This document shows, piece after piece, positions 1-6,487 of a stretch of DNA of 31,826 nucleotides (position 1 is its first letter; each line of letters begins with the position of its first letter). The notes below the pieces were generated by a model. It ran no database searches. It worked only from the letters and a program-made list of their open reading frames with translations, and was not told the DNA's origin. Made by a program: the position numbers and the translations under genes. Source of the DNA: an uncultured Collinsella sp. (GTDB lineage Bacteria > Actinomycetota > Coriobacteriia > Coriobacteriales > Coriobacteriaceae); the NCBI GenBank assembly GCA_900542275.1, contig UQMW01000017.1:1-31826 (forward strand), given 5' to 3'.

Positions 1-33
1 GGGCGCGACCAGAAGGTCAGCGCCCTTTCGTTT
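1..33 (+). terminator. Hairpin terminator at left edge
   Basis: GGGCGC followed by GACC, loop AGAA, GGTC, one unpaired A, then GCGCCC and TTTCGTTT. This reads as the intrinsic terminator of a gene left of the window. The GACC-AGAA-GGTC core recurs in the terminator at 3188-3229. The left side may be cut by the window edge. Confidence 0.65.
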
Positions 34-63
34 CACGTCACCTTGTCTCAAATGCGACCCGCT

Positions 64-154
64 CGCTGTCGTTGCCAAAACACCGGCATTTCTTTGGTTG
101 TCAAGAGGATGCCGCTCTAGCGGGTTTTCGCTGTCCGCGCCAAAACATCGGCGT
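64..154. repeat. Two copies of a 26-27 base intergenic repeat
   Basis: Positions 64-90 and 129-154 share the pattern CGCTGTC..(T/G)(T/C)GCCAAAAC followed by CGGC. A third copy lies at 3260-3286. No frame through this stretch looks coding. The role is unknown; it looks like part of a composite intergenic repeat that follows a terminator in both places. Confidence 0.5.
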
Positions 155-164
155 CGCCTTTGTT

Positions 165-211
165 GGCACTTGGGGACGTTCCTTATGTGCCGGCACCTGG
201 GGACAGTCCTT
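165..211. repeat. Intergenic repeat with two TGGGGAC boxes
   Basis: Two TGGGGAC boxes, each followed by a TCCTT-like segment, are separated by the palindrome GTGCCGGCAC (187-196). Close relatives lie at 3311-3404 and 16493-16540. From memory, such TGGGGAC repeats are widespread between genes in gut actinobacteria and other anaerobes; a link to REP-associated transposases is my inference, and none is seen here. Confidence 0.6.
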
Positions 212-229
212 GTAATCGTTGGGGAGTGG

Positions 230-2011
230 TTACTTGCTCGCGAACAGCCAGATCAAGATGATCACGAGAACTACGGCAACGATGCAGACGATGGCGCCGG
301 TGAATTTGATGCGTGAGTCGCGGGTACGTTCGCGCACCGCGTCCTCGGTGGCCTCGAGCTGGGCGACTTCTCGCTCGGTCTCGGTGTGTTCGGCTTTGTC
401 TCGGGCCAAGGATCCTGCAAGCGACTCAGTGATCTCTGGGTGGTCGTGCACTTCGGTCGCCTGTTCGATGATCGACTGCGCATGTGCGGCATCTGCTTGG
501 GCGTTGGCGATGCTCTGCTCCTGGTCGCGGCGTGCCTTGTCCTCGGCAGTGATCTTCTCGCGCAGTTCGCGCTGACGAGTCGCGGCGGCTGTCTTCGCCG
601 TCTGCAGCTCGTCGCGCGCGGCATCGGCTTCGGTCGTCACGGCTTGGTGCGCGCGTTTTGCGTCGGCGATAGGGGCTTGAGCCTGCTCGACGGCCTGCTC
701 GGCTGCGGCAAGCGAGTGCTCAAGGTCGGCGGTGATGCGCGGGACATCTTCTTCGGCTTTACGCAGGGCATCTGCCGTGTCGGAAATCTGCATCGAGAGC
801 TCGCTGGTGCGCACCGTATAGTTGGCGGGATTTGCCGAGGGATTGCGTTGCAGCTCGGCATACTCATGACGCAGCGTCTCGAGCTGGGCGCGCGTGGCGT
901 CGACGGTTTGTTGTGCGGCGGCAATGCCGGCGTCTCGCTCTGCCTTCACCTTGTCGCGGATGCGCTTGGAATCCTCAAGACGTCGAACGAGGCGGTTGCC
1001 GGTCTCGCGCGAGCTCGCCTCGCGGGCCTCCACGGCATCGAGCGCGGCCTTCAGACGGAGCTCAGTCGCGTCATCCTCTGTCTTCATTTGTTCGAGCTGA
1101 CCCTTGAGCTCTGTCGCTTTGGAGGCGTGGGCATCACGGTCAATCTCGGCGGCCGCTGCAGTCTTTTGGGCCGTGGCAATCGCCTGGCGCTGGTCGGCGA
1201 CGATCTGGTCGTAGCGGCCTGCGATATCCTGGCGCGTCTCGAGTTCCTCGGCCTGATCGGCAATGCGCTGCTCAAGTTCGGCCAGGTGGGCGCGGGCATC
1301 GGCAAGTGCCTTTTTCGCGGCGTTCATCTCGCGCATGGCCGAGGCACCCTGGGCGATAAAGGTGCCCACGGCGTTCGCAGTGTTCGAGACAGCGGTCCCC
1401 AGATCGCGGCTCGCGGCGGAGGAGTGCGGGGCGGTCGGGCGAGCGGTGTCGGCAGCGTCCGCATCGGCAGCCTGCGGCACGGCGATATTGCCGGTACCGC
1501 CCTCGATTACAGAAAAGCCTGCTGCGTGCGGGTCGACCGCATCGGCGCCAATCGTGGGATGCTCGAGCTGCAGAAACGAGGGCATGGTGCTGCCCTGGTC
1601 GGCAACCGGAGTCTCGCCGGGTACGAAGGTCGAGGCTGCCTCGGCGGCCTCCTCTTCCTCGGCGTCAACGTCAGCGTCGGCCACGGCGTCTTTCATCGCT
1701 TTGACGGCATCCATCATGGAGTCCATGACGGCGTCGAGCTCTTCTTCCGAAGACACCTCGATGGGGCCTGCTGCTTGCGGAGCGTTCTCAGCCTTGGGCT
1801 CAGTATCGCTCGGGTCCGGCTGCTCTAGCTGCTCTTCTTTGTCTTGCTCTGCGGCGACATTTGCGTCTGCGGCCTCGTCTGCGGCGGCAGGAGCCTCCTC
1901 GACAGCGGTATCAATGCCGCCATCGCTTCTGGTGGAAGTATCGCAGTCGTCAATGGTGTCTGCGGAGTTATCAATATGCTGTTGAGTCTGGGGGTCCAGC
2001 TCGTCTGTCAT
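230..2011 (-). CDS. Tail-anchored coiled-coil protein of unknown function
   Basis: A 593-residue protein I cannot assign to a named family. The first ~200 residues are acidic and low in complexity, rich in Asp, Glu and Ala. Residues from about 240 to 560 are Ala/Glu/Gln/Arg-rich heptad-like sequence, typical of a long coiled coil. Residues 570-590 form one hydrophobic segment ending in a short basic tail, so the protein is probably anchored to the membrane by its C-terminus with the bulk in the cytoplasm. The start at 2011 is chosen because GAGGAG (2021-2026) lies 9 bases upstream; an ATG at 2017 is possible but too close to it. It stands alone, divergent from the SDR gene. A role in envelope organisation or cell division scaffolding would be a guess. 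Confidence 0.85.
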   Translation of the reverse strand: MTDELDPQTQQHIDNSADTIDDCDTSTRSDGGIDTAVEEAPAAADEAADANVAAEQDKEEQLEQPDPSDTEPKAENAPQAAGPIEVSSEEELDAVMDSMMDAVKAMKDAVADADVDAEEEEAAEAASTFVPGETPVADQGSTMPSFLQLEHPTIGADAVDPHAAGFSVIEGGTGNIAVPQAADADAADTARPTAPHSSAASRDLGTAVSNTANAVGTFIAQGASAMREMNAAKKALADARAHLAELEQRIADQAEELETRQDIAGRYDQIVADQRQAIATAQKTAAAAEIDRDAHASKATELKGQLEQMKTEDDATELRLKAALDAVEAREASSRETGNRLVRRLEDSKRIRDKVKAERDAGIAAAQQTVDATRAQLETLRHEYAELQRNPSANPANYTVRTSELSMQISDTADALRKAEEDVPRITADLEHSLAAAEQAVEQAQAPIADAKRAHQAVTTEADAARDELQTAKTAAATRQRELREKITAEDKARRDQEQSIANAQADAAHAQSIIEQATEVHDHPEITESLAGSLARDKAEHTETEREVAQLEATEDAVRERTRDSRIKFTGAIVCIVAVVLVIILIWLFASK

Positions 2012-2150
2012 AGGCATGTGCTCCTCATCGTTGTTTGTCACCCTATGATAAAGTCTCGTGCCGACATCCCGCGCGCTGCAGCAAAGTTTCAAAACGTGTT
2101 CGATGGCTCGTGTCGATAGCAAAAACTCGGCCACTTTATCCAGTTTGTAC

Positions 2151-2179
2151 TTGACAATCCCTTCGCCGAAAGACGTTAT
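2151..2179 (+). promoter_or_regulatory. Possible promoter for the SDR gene
   Basis: A perfect -35 hexamer TTGACA (2151-2156) is followed after 17 bases by CGTTAT (2174-2179), a poor -10. This would give a leader of about 120 bases before the SDR start. Only the -35 is convincing. Confidence 0.35.
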
Positions 2180-2305
2180 GCCGTTCGCCTACCGAGGCCT
2201 TTTCTATTCACTTGAACACGCTAAAGTTGCATGTCAGCTTTTGGCGCGTGAAGTTGGATGCGCGCAGTCGACGGGCGGGCCCGTCGCGATTTGAAAGGAC
2301 TTTGT

Positions 2306-3106
2306 ATGGGACTTTTCACTGGTAAGACCGTGATCGTCACCGGCGGCGGCAAGGCCACGCTCAAGGACGGCTCCGCTGGCTCCATCGGTTACGGCATCGA
2401 TATCGCTTTTGCCAAGGAGGGCGCGAACCTCGTCATCACCGGCCGCAACGTTGCCAAGCTCGAGGCCGCCAAGGAGTCTCTCGAGGCTGAGTACGGCGTT
2501 AAGGTTCTTCCTGTTCAGGCCGATGTCTCCGCCGGTCAGGACAACGAGGCCGTCGTGCAGAACGTTATCGACAAGGCGATTGAGGAGTTCGGTCGCATCG
2601 ACGCCGTCGTTAACAACGCTCAGGCCAGCGCCTCGGGCGTGACCATCGCCGACCACACCATGGATCAGTTTAACCTGGCCATTTACTCCGGTCTGTATGC
2701 CACCTATCTGTACATGCAGAAGGCCTATCCGCACCTGAAGGAGACCAAGGGCTCCGTGGTCAACTTTGCTTCGGGCGCCGGCCTGTTTGGCAACTACGGC
2801 CAGTGCAGCTATGCTGCCGCCAAGGAGGGCATCCGCGGCCTGACTCGCGTCGCCGCCAACGAGTGGGGCAAGGACGGCATCAACGTCAACATCGTTTGCC
2901 CGCTTGCTTGGACCGCCGCGCTCGAGAACTTCCAAGATGCCTATCCCGAGGCGTTCAAGGCCAACGTCCACATGCCGCCGGCAGGCCACTACGGCGACGT
3001 CGAGAAGGAAATCGGCCGCGTTGTCGTTCAGCTCTGCGGTCCCGACTTTAAGTATATGAACGGCGAGACCGTCACCCTCGAGGGTGGCATGGGCCAGCGC
3101 CCGTAG
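2306..3106 (+). CDS. SDR oxidoreductase, probable NAD(P)-dependent 12alpha-hydroxysteroid dehydrogenase
   Basis: A 266-residue short-chain dehydrogenase. The cofactor fold is visible as TGGG (12-15) with an insertion before GSIGYG (25-30), then NNAQ (103-106). The catalytic residues are Ser156 (NFASGAG), Tyr169 and Lys173 (YAAAK). The segments NNAQASASG, GQCSYAAAKEGIRGL and the C-terminal FKYMNGET...LEGGMGQRP match, as I remember them, the 12alpha-HSDHs of Clostridium and Eggerthella that reversibly oxidise the 12-hydroxyl of cholate and deoxycholate. The family match is clear; the substrate is inferred from recalled sequence likeness. It does not resemble the 7beta-HSDH known from Collinsella aerofaciens. 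The start at 2306 has GAAAGGA six bases upstream. The gene is monocistronic, ended by the hairpins at 3123-3229. Confidence 0.85.
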   Translation: MGLFTGKTVIVTGGGKATLKDGSAGSIGYGIDIAFAKEGANLVITGRNVAKLEAAKESLEAEYGVKVLPVQADVSAGQDNEAVVQNVIDKAIEEFGRIDAVVNNAQASASGVTIADHTMDQFNLAIYSGLYATYLYMQKAYPHLKETKGSVVNFASGAGLFGNYGQCSYAAAKEGIRGLTRVAANEWGKDGINVNIVCPLAWTAALENFQDAYPEAFKANVHMPPAGHYGDVEKEIGRVVVQLCGPDFKYMNGETVTLEGGMGQRP

Positions 3107-3122
3107 GAGTTACGCCTCAGGT

Positions 3123-3146
3123 TCCGCCGTTCTAACGAACGGCGGA
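3123..3146 (+). other. Perfect 10-bp hairpin after the SDR gene
   Basis: TCCGCCGTTC, loop TAAC, GAACGGCGGA. It lies 16 bases after the SDR stop and has no T-run, so it may act as an mRNA 3'-end stabiliser ahead of the true terminator at 3188. Confidence 0.6.
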
Positions 3147-3187
3147 CCAGCCGACGCTGCGCGCCGTCCAGAGACAACTTGTCATTC

Positions 3188-3229
3188 AAAAGGCAAGGCA
3201 TGACCAGAAGGTCTATGCCTTGCCTTTTT
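3188..3229 (+). terminator. Intrinsic terminator of the SDR gene
   Basis: A long stem AAAGGCAAGGCAT..ACC with loop AGAA is closed by GGT..ATGCCTTGCCTTT, and the T-run follows directly (3225-3229). The A-run on the other side makes it potentially bidirectional. It shares its loop-proximal core with the terminator at 1-33. Confidence 0.9.
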
Positions 3230-3259
3230 CATGCCAACTTGTTCGCTCTGGGCGGCGCT

Positions 3260-3286
3260 CGCTGACGGTGCCAAAGCGTCGGCGTT
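3260..3286. repeat. Third copy of the GCCAAA repeat
   Basis: CGCTGACGGTGCCAAAGC followed by GTCGGCGTT matches the copies at 64-90 and 129-154. As at the left edge it lies just after a GACC-AGAA-GGTC hairpin and just before TGGGGAC boxes, so the whole block is a composite repeat. Confidence 0.5.
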
Positions 3287-3310
3287 TGCGTTGCTGGCGA
3301 AAAGTAGTCG

Positions 3311-3474
3311 TTGGGGACGTTCTTAAATGACTAGTCGAAAGGGACGCTCTTGCCGGCACCTGGGGACGGTCCCTAAGTGCCGGCAGATTGGGACACTTCT
3401 TTGCAAGATGGCGCTGAAGATTGTCCCCGACGACTAGTCGTTTAAGAACGTCTCCGACGACTAGTCGTTTAATG
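3311..3474. repeat. Composite palindromic repeat block with ACTAGT and TGGGGAC boxes
   Basis: Positions 3311-3338 and 3432-3459 are inverted copies (25 of 28 positions pair), each with the palindrome CGACTAGTCG or its near form. Between them GCCGGCAC (3353-3360) pairs perfectly with GTGCCGGC (3378-3385), enclosing GGGAC-G-GTCCC. An 18-base direct repeat built on CGACGACTAGTCG occurs at 3429-3446 and 3456-3473. The block fills most of the 450-base gap between the SDR gene and tgt; I see no gene in that gap. Confidence 0.75.
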
Positions 3475-3515
3475 CACCAGTTTCTGTCGAGTCGGTGCTT
3501 CTTGCGGGTTGCTCG

Positions 3516-3521
3516 TATAAT
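3516..3521 (+). promoter_or_regulatory. -10 element upstream of tgt
   Basis: A perfect TATAAT lies 37 bases before the tgt start. No convincing -35 hexamer sits at the expected distance (around 3493-3498). Confidence 0.5.
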
Positions 3522-3558
3522 GGTTTGCGTATGAGCCGCAACCAAGGAGTTCCAGTTT

Positions 3559-4698
3559 ATGGATCAAAACCTGTTTAAATTCGACCTGATCGCCGAGGAC
3601 CCTACGACGCACGCGCGTGCCGGCGTGCTGCACACCCCGCACGGTGACATCGAGACGCCGATCTTTATGCCCGTGGGCACCAAGGCAAACGTCAAGGGCA
3701 TTCCTACCGAGACTGTCAAGAAGCTCGGCGCCCAGATCGTGCTCGCCAATACCTATCATCTGTCCATGCGTCCCGGCGAGGACACCATCGCCGAGCTGGG
3801 CGGCCTGCACAAGTTCATGAACTGGCACGGCCCCATCCTCACCGACTCGGGCGGTTTCCAGGTCTTCAGCCACAACGATGCCGTCAAGCTCACCGATGAG
3901 GGCGTGCGCTTTATTGTCAACGATTACGACGGCCGCCACGTGTTTTGGACGCCCGAGGACAACATGGAAATCGCCATGAAACTCGGCTCCGATATCTGCA
4001 TGCAGCTCGACCAGTGCCCGGGCTATCCCGCCACGCGCGCCTACGTTGAGCGCGCCGTTGAGCTGTCGAGCATGTGGGCCGAGCGCTGCTATAAGGCGCA
4101 TACCCGCGATGACCAGGCGCTCTTTGGCATCGTTCAGGGCGGCATGCACCTGGATCTGCGCCTGCGTTCGCTGCGCCATCTGGAGGAGTGCGGCGACTTC
4201 CCGGGCTATGGTATCGGTGGCTATTCGGTGGGCGAGGATCACGAGACCATGTTCGAGACCCTGGCGCCGCTCGTGAGCGAGTACATGCCCAAGCATAAGC
4301 CGCGCTACCTGATGGGTGTCGGCAACCCCACCACGCTCGTACGCGGCGTGGGCGTGGGCATCGACATGTTCGACTGTGTGCTGCCGACGCGCACCGGTCG
4401 CATGGGTACGGCGTTCTCCAGTGAAGGTCGCCTTAACTTCCGTAACGCGCGCTTTGCGCACGACGACGGCCCCATCGACCCCACCTGCACCTGCCCGGTG
4501 TGCACGGGCGGCTACAGCCGCGCGCTCATTCGCCACATGGTCACGCAGAAGGAGATGCTCGGCGGCATTTTGCTTTCGATGCACAATATCTACTACCTGC
4601 TCAACCTTATGCAGCGTGCCCGCCAGGCCATTATCGAGGGCCGCTACGGCGCATTCGTGAGCGATTGGATGAATAGTCCTGCCGCGGTGGATTACTAA
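3559..4698 (+). CDS. tgt: Queuine/preQ1 tRNA-ribosyltransferase
   Basis: A 379-residue tRNA-guanine transglycosylase, the usual bacterial length. It exchanges guanine 34 in tRNAs with GUN anticodons for preQ1 (or a salvaged precursor) in queuosine synthesis. Visible landmarks are the general acid/base Asp96 in DSGGFQVFS, the GIVQGG segment (190-195), the nucleophile Asp272 in MFDCVLPTRTGR (270-281), and the zinc ligands Cys310, Cys312, Cys315 and His342. An AAGGAG sequence about 10 bases upstream supports the start. No queA or other queuosine gene is adjacent, so the gene stands alone behind its own TATAAT. Confidence 0.97.
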   Translation: MDQNLFKFDLIAEDPTTHARAGVLHTPHGDIETPIFMPVGTKANVKGIPTETVKKLGAQIVLANTYHLSMRPGEDTIAELGGLHKFMNWHGPILTDSGGFQVFSHNDAVKLTDEGVRFIVNDYDGRHVFWTPEDNMEIAMKLGSDICMQLDQCPGYPATRAYVERAVELSSMWAERCYKAHTRDDQALFGIVQGGMHLDLRLRSLRHLEECGDFPGYGIGGYSVGEDHETMFETLAPLVSEYMPKHKPRYLMGVGNPTTLVRGVGVGIDMFDCVLPTRTGRMGTAFSSEGRLNFRNARFAHDDGPIDPTCTCPVCTGGYSRALIRHMVTQKEMLGGILLSMHNIYYLLNLMQRARQAIIEGRYGAFVSDWMNSPAAVDY

Positions 4699-4708
4699 GG
4701 GCGACAGA

Positions 4709-4808
4709 CACGCTTGCAGAGCGTGGGCAACGGCAATGGTCGGGCGCCAGCCGGTCGTCACATTCGTTGACACCGGCTGCGAGACCGCTGACCGATAGCT
4801 TGCAAGTG
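4709..4808 (+). other. Possible structured leader or small RNA between tgt and the LOG gene
   Basis: The 213-base gap contains a potential long imperfect hairpin: CACGCTTGCAG (4709-4719) can pair in part with CTTGCAAGTG (4799-4808), and AGCCGGT (4749-4755) pairs perfectly with ACCGGCT (4772-4778). I do not recognise it as a known riboswitch, 4.5S or 6S RNA. It may be an unannotated small RNA or only the untranslated end of tgt. Confidence 0.3.
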
Positions 4809-4847
4809 CTTGATGCATCGTGGGTACCATACCGAATAGTTGATGCT

Positions 4848-4896
4848 CGGGCGGGTGTTTGACGCATAGCGTCGACCCCGCCCGTTTTTCTTTTTC
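4848..4896 (+). terminator. Intrinsic terminator before the LOG gene
   Basis: CGGGCGGG (4848-4855) pairs with CCCGCCCG (4877-4884), with an inner GACGC-ATA-GCGTC (4861-4873), followed by TTTTTCTTTTT. It ends tgt or the possible small RNA, only 16 bases before the next start codon, and could also act as an attenuator of the LOG gene. Confidence 0.85.
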
Positions 4897-4911
4897 TCGA
4901 TAGGAGTACCC

Positions 4912-5670
4912 ATGATTAAGAATGAGAACGTCGAGGGCGAGCCTGCCTACGACGAGACGTACCGCCGCGGCCCCGTGGTCATGCGCGGCCCCATGATTCC
5001 TAAGGACAACACCTACGCCAACCTGCTGGCGCCCGAGGAGTCGACTGACTGGCTGCACGCCGACCCCTGGCGCGTGCTGCGAATTCAGGCAGAGTTTGTC
5101 GATGGCTTTGGCGCACTTGCCGAGCTGGGCCCCGCGGTGACCATCTTCGGTAGCGCCCGCACGCCCAAGACCGATCCGCTCTACAAGGCGGCGCGCACCG
5201 TCGGGCGCAAGATCGCGCAACGTGGCGTGGCGGTCATCACCGGTGGCGGCCCCGGCATCATGGAAGCGGCCAACAGGGGAGCAGCGAGTGTCAACGGCAA
5301 GTCAGTTGGCCTAGGCATTGAATTGCCGCACGAGCACGGGCTCAACAAATACGTGAACCTCGGCATGGACTTCCGCTACTTCTTTGTGCGCAAAACCATG
5401 TTCGTTAAGTACAGCTCGGGCGCAATCGTATTTCCCGGCGGCTTTGGCACGCTCGACGAGATGTTCGAGGTTCTCACGCTGGTGCAAACGCACAAGGTCA
5501 AGCGCATGCCGCTCGTGTTGGTGGGCAGCGAGTACTGGCAGGGCCTGTTCGACTGGCTCAACGGTCCGGTGATGGATGCCGGCATGATCAGCCCACTCGA
5601 TCCAGACCTCGTCCACATCACCGACGACCTCAACGAGGCCGTCGACATCGCCCTGAGCGGACTGATGTAG
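4912..5670 (+). CDS. LOG-family protein (nucleotide 5'-monophosphate phosphoribohydrolase-like, TIGR00730)
   Basis: A 252-residue protein with both LOG signatures: GGGPGIMEAAN (111-121) and PGGFGTLDE (175-183), plus the Arg160-Lys161 pair before the second motif. The family cleaves the N-glycosidic bond of nucleoside 5'-monophosphates; in plants and some bacteria it releases cytokinin bases, in many bacteria the substrate is unknown. The ~70-residue N-terminal extension with an acidic, proline-containing start is typical of the longer bacterial subgroup. AGGAG (4902-4906) lies five bases before the start. The gene appears monocistronic, with a terminator hairpin just upstream. Confidence 0.9.
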   Translation: MIKNENVEGEPAYDETYRRGPVVMRGPMIPKDNTYANLLAPEESTDWLHADPWRVLRIQAEFVDGFGALAELGPAVTIFGSARTPKTDPLYKAARTVGRKIAQRGVAVITGGGPGIMEAANRGAASVNGKSVGLGIELPHEHGLNKYVNLGMDFRYFFVRKTMFVKYSSGAIVFPGGFGTLDEMFEVLTLVQTHKVKRMPLVLVGSEYWQGLFDWLNGPVMDAGMISPLDPDLVHITDDLNEAVDIALSGLM

Positions 5671-5694
5671 AGCATTCGTGTCCACGCGACATGA

Positions 5695-5752
5695 ATATGC
5701 ATGGCAATCTGATGCTATCTAACATCACATTGCCATGCATATTGGGTATACT
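5695..5752 (+). promoter_or_regulatory. Toxin-antitoxin operator and promoter
   Basis: ATATGCATGGCAAT (5695-5708) and its exact inverse ATTGCCATGCATAT (5729-5742) are separated by 20 bases and followed by a -10-like TATACT (5747-5752). TCTGATGC/ACTGATGC also recurs at 5708 and 5750. The layout fits an operator bound by the RHH domains of the antitoxin alone or in complex with the toxin, blocking the promoter 32 bases before the antitoxin start. Confidence 0.8.
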
Positions 5753-5783
5753 GATGCAAAAGACGAGAGCGAGGAGGTCGCAA

Positions 5784-6083
5784 ATGCCTGCAGCAACAGT
5801 TAAGCCTACGACGGTTCGCATCGAAGAGGGGCTCAAGGAACAGGCGACTGAGTTCTTGGATTCGGTTGGCCTGAGTCTCAATTCGTATCTCAACCTTGCT
5901 GTTCGTCAGCTTGTAAATCAGCGAAAGATTCCTTTTGAGATTGTTGGTCGATCCGAAGTTCCCAATGAGGCAACGAGGCGTTCCATGGTGATTGCCGAGG
6001 CTCATGAGTTGGGGATTTTGCTGGACGATAGTCCGTCATTCAACAACGCTGATGAGCTTATGTCATTCCTCGATGAGGACTAG
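5784..6083 (+). CDS. RelB/DinJ-family antitoxin
   Basis: A 99-residue antitoxin. The N-terminus (residues ~7-50) has the ribbon-helix-helix pattern: a TTVRIEEGLK strand followed by two helices ending in LNLAVRQLVNQ, used for dimerisation and operator binding. The rest is an acidic tail (ending in FLDED) of the kind that wraps the toxin. The start at 5784 has GAGGAGG six bases upstream; the in-frame ATG at 5691 lies inside the palindromic operator and is rejected. The stop is two bases before the toxin start, so the pair is translationally coupled. DinJ is the closest named relative judged from the toxin partner. Confidence 0.9.
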   Translation: MPAATVKPTTVRIEEGLKEQATEFLDSVGLSLNSYLNLAVRQLVNQRKIPFEIVGRSEVPNEATRRSMVIAEAHELGILLDDSPSFNNADELMSFLDED

Positions 6084-6085
6084 CG

Positions 6086-6394
6086 ATGTTCGAGATTAAA
6101 GTCGAGGCTCAATTTAAGGCGGACTACAAACGAACGATGCGCATGCATCCGCAGTTAAAAACCGAGTTTAGGGCGGCGGTCGCAGAGCTTGCAGCTCGCG
6201 GCTCGCTTCCCGCGGAATATGGCGCCCATGAGCTTTCAAACCCGGGCGGAAACTACAACGGCCACATCGATTTCCATCTATCCGATGGCTTGGTCGATGT
6301 GGTCGTTCTTTATCTTCCCCATAAGACTAACCCAGTGATTAGGCTGGTGAGAATGGGCACTCATCAGGAACTGTTTCAGGGTCCGCTGGGCTGA
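6086..6394 (+). CDS. YafQ-family mRNA interferase toxin
   Basis: A 102-residue RelE-superfamily toxin of the YafQ type, expected to cleave mRNA in the ribosomal A site. Residues that line up with the E. coli YafQ active site are His48, Asp62, His64, Asp67 and His93 (in MGTHQELF), so the toxin looks intact. It follows the antitoxin with a two-base gap and shares its operator-controlled promoter. A hairpin repeat at 6406-6472 separates it from the convergent DegV gene. Confidence 0.9.
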   Translation: MFEIKVEAQFKADYKRTMRMHPQLKTEFRAAVAELAARGSLPAEYGAHELSNPGGNYNGHIDFHLSDGLVDVVVLYLPHKTNPVIRLVRMGTHQELFQGPLG

Positions 6395-6405
6395 TCGCCG
6401 ATTTC

Positions 6406-6472
6406 TAAGTTGCGGTGGAATAGGGATTGATTTGCGGCTGATAAGCCAAAAACAGTTCCTATTCCACCACAA
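6406..6472. terminator. Nested hairpin repeat, bidirectional terminator (copy 1)
   Basis: TTGCGGTGGAATAGG on the left pairs with CCTATTCCACCACAA on the right; an inner GGCT-GATA-AGCC hairpin lies between. It sits between the convergent toxin and DegV genes. A second copy with the same outer arm is at 9706-9780, so it is a repeated element serving as a terminator. Confidence 0.7.
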
Positions 6473-6487
6473 GTGGTAAAGGTGCCC

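Noticed and set aside
386..1828. Long open frame on the plus strand opposite the coiled-coil gene
   Set aside because: It is the antisense of the Ala/Glu-rich coding sequence, has a low-complexity Leu/Gly/Arg composition and no ribosome-binding site.
3429..3473. Direct ACTAGT repeats considered as a CRISPR or iteron array
   Set aside because: Only two full direct copies with unequal context, palindromic units, no cas genes and no replication gene nearby.
4781..4795. GAGACCGCTGACC, considered as the end of a cobalamin riboswitch
   Set aside because: The other conserved boxes of that riboswitch are absent and the downstream gene is not cobalamin-related.
3469..5220. 583-codon open frame on the minus strand across tgt and the LOG gene start
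   Set aside because: Both genes on the plus strand are certain; the antisense frame spans a terminator and has no recognisable domain.
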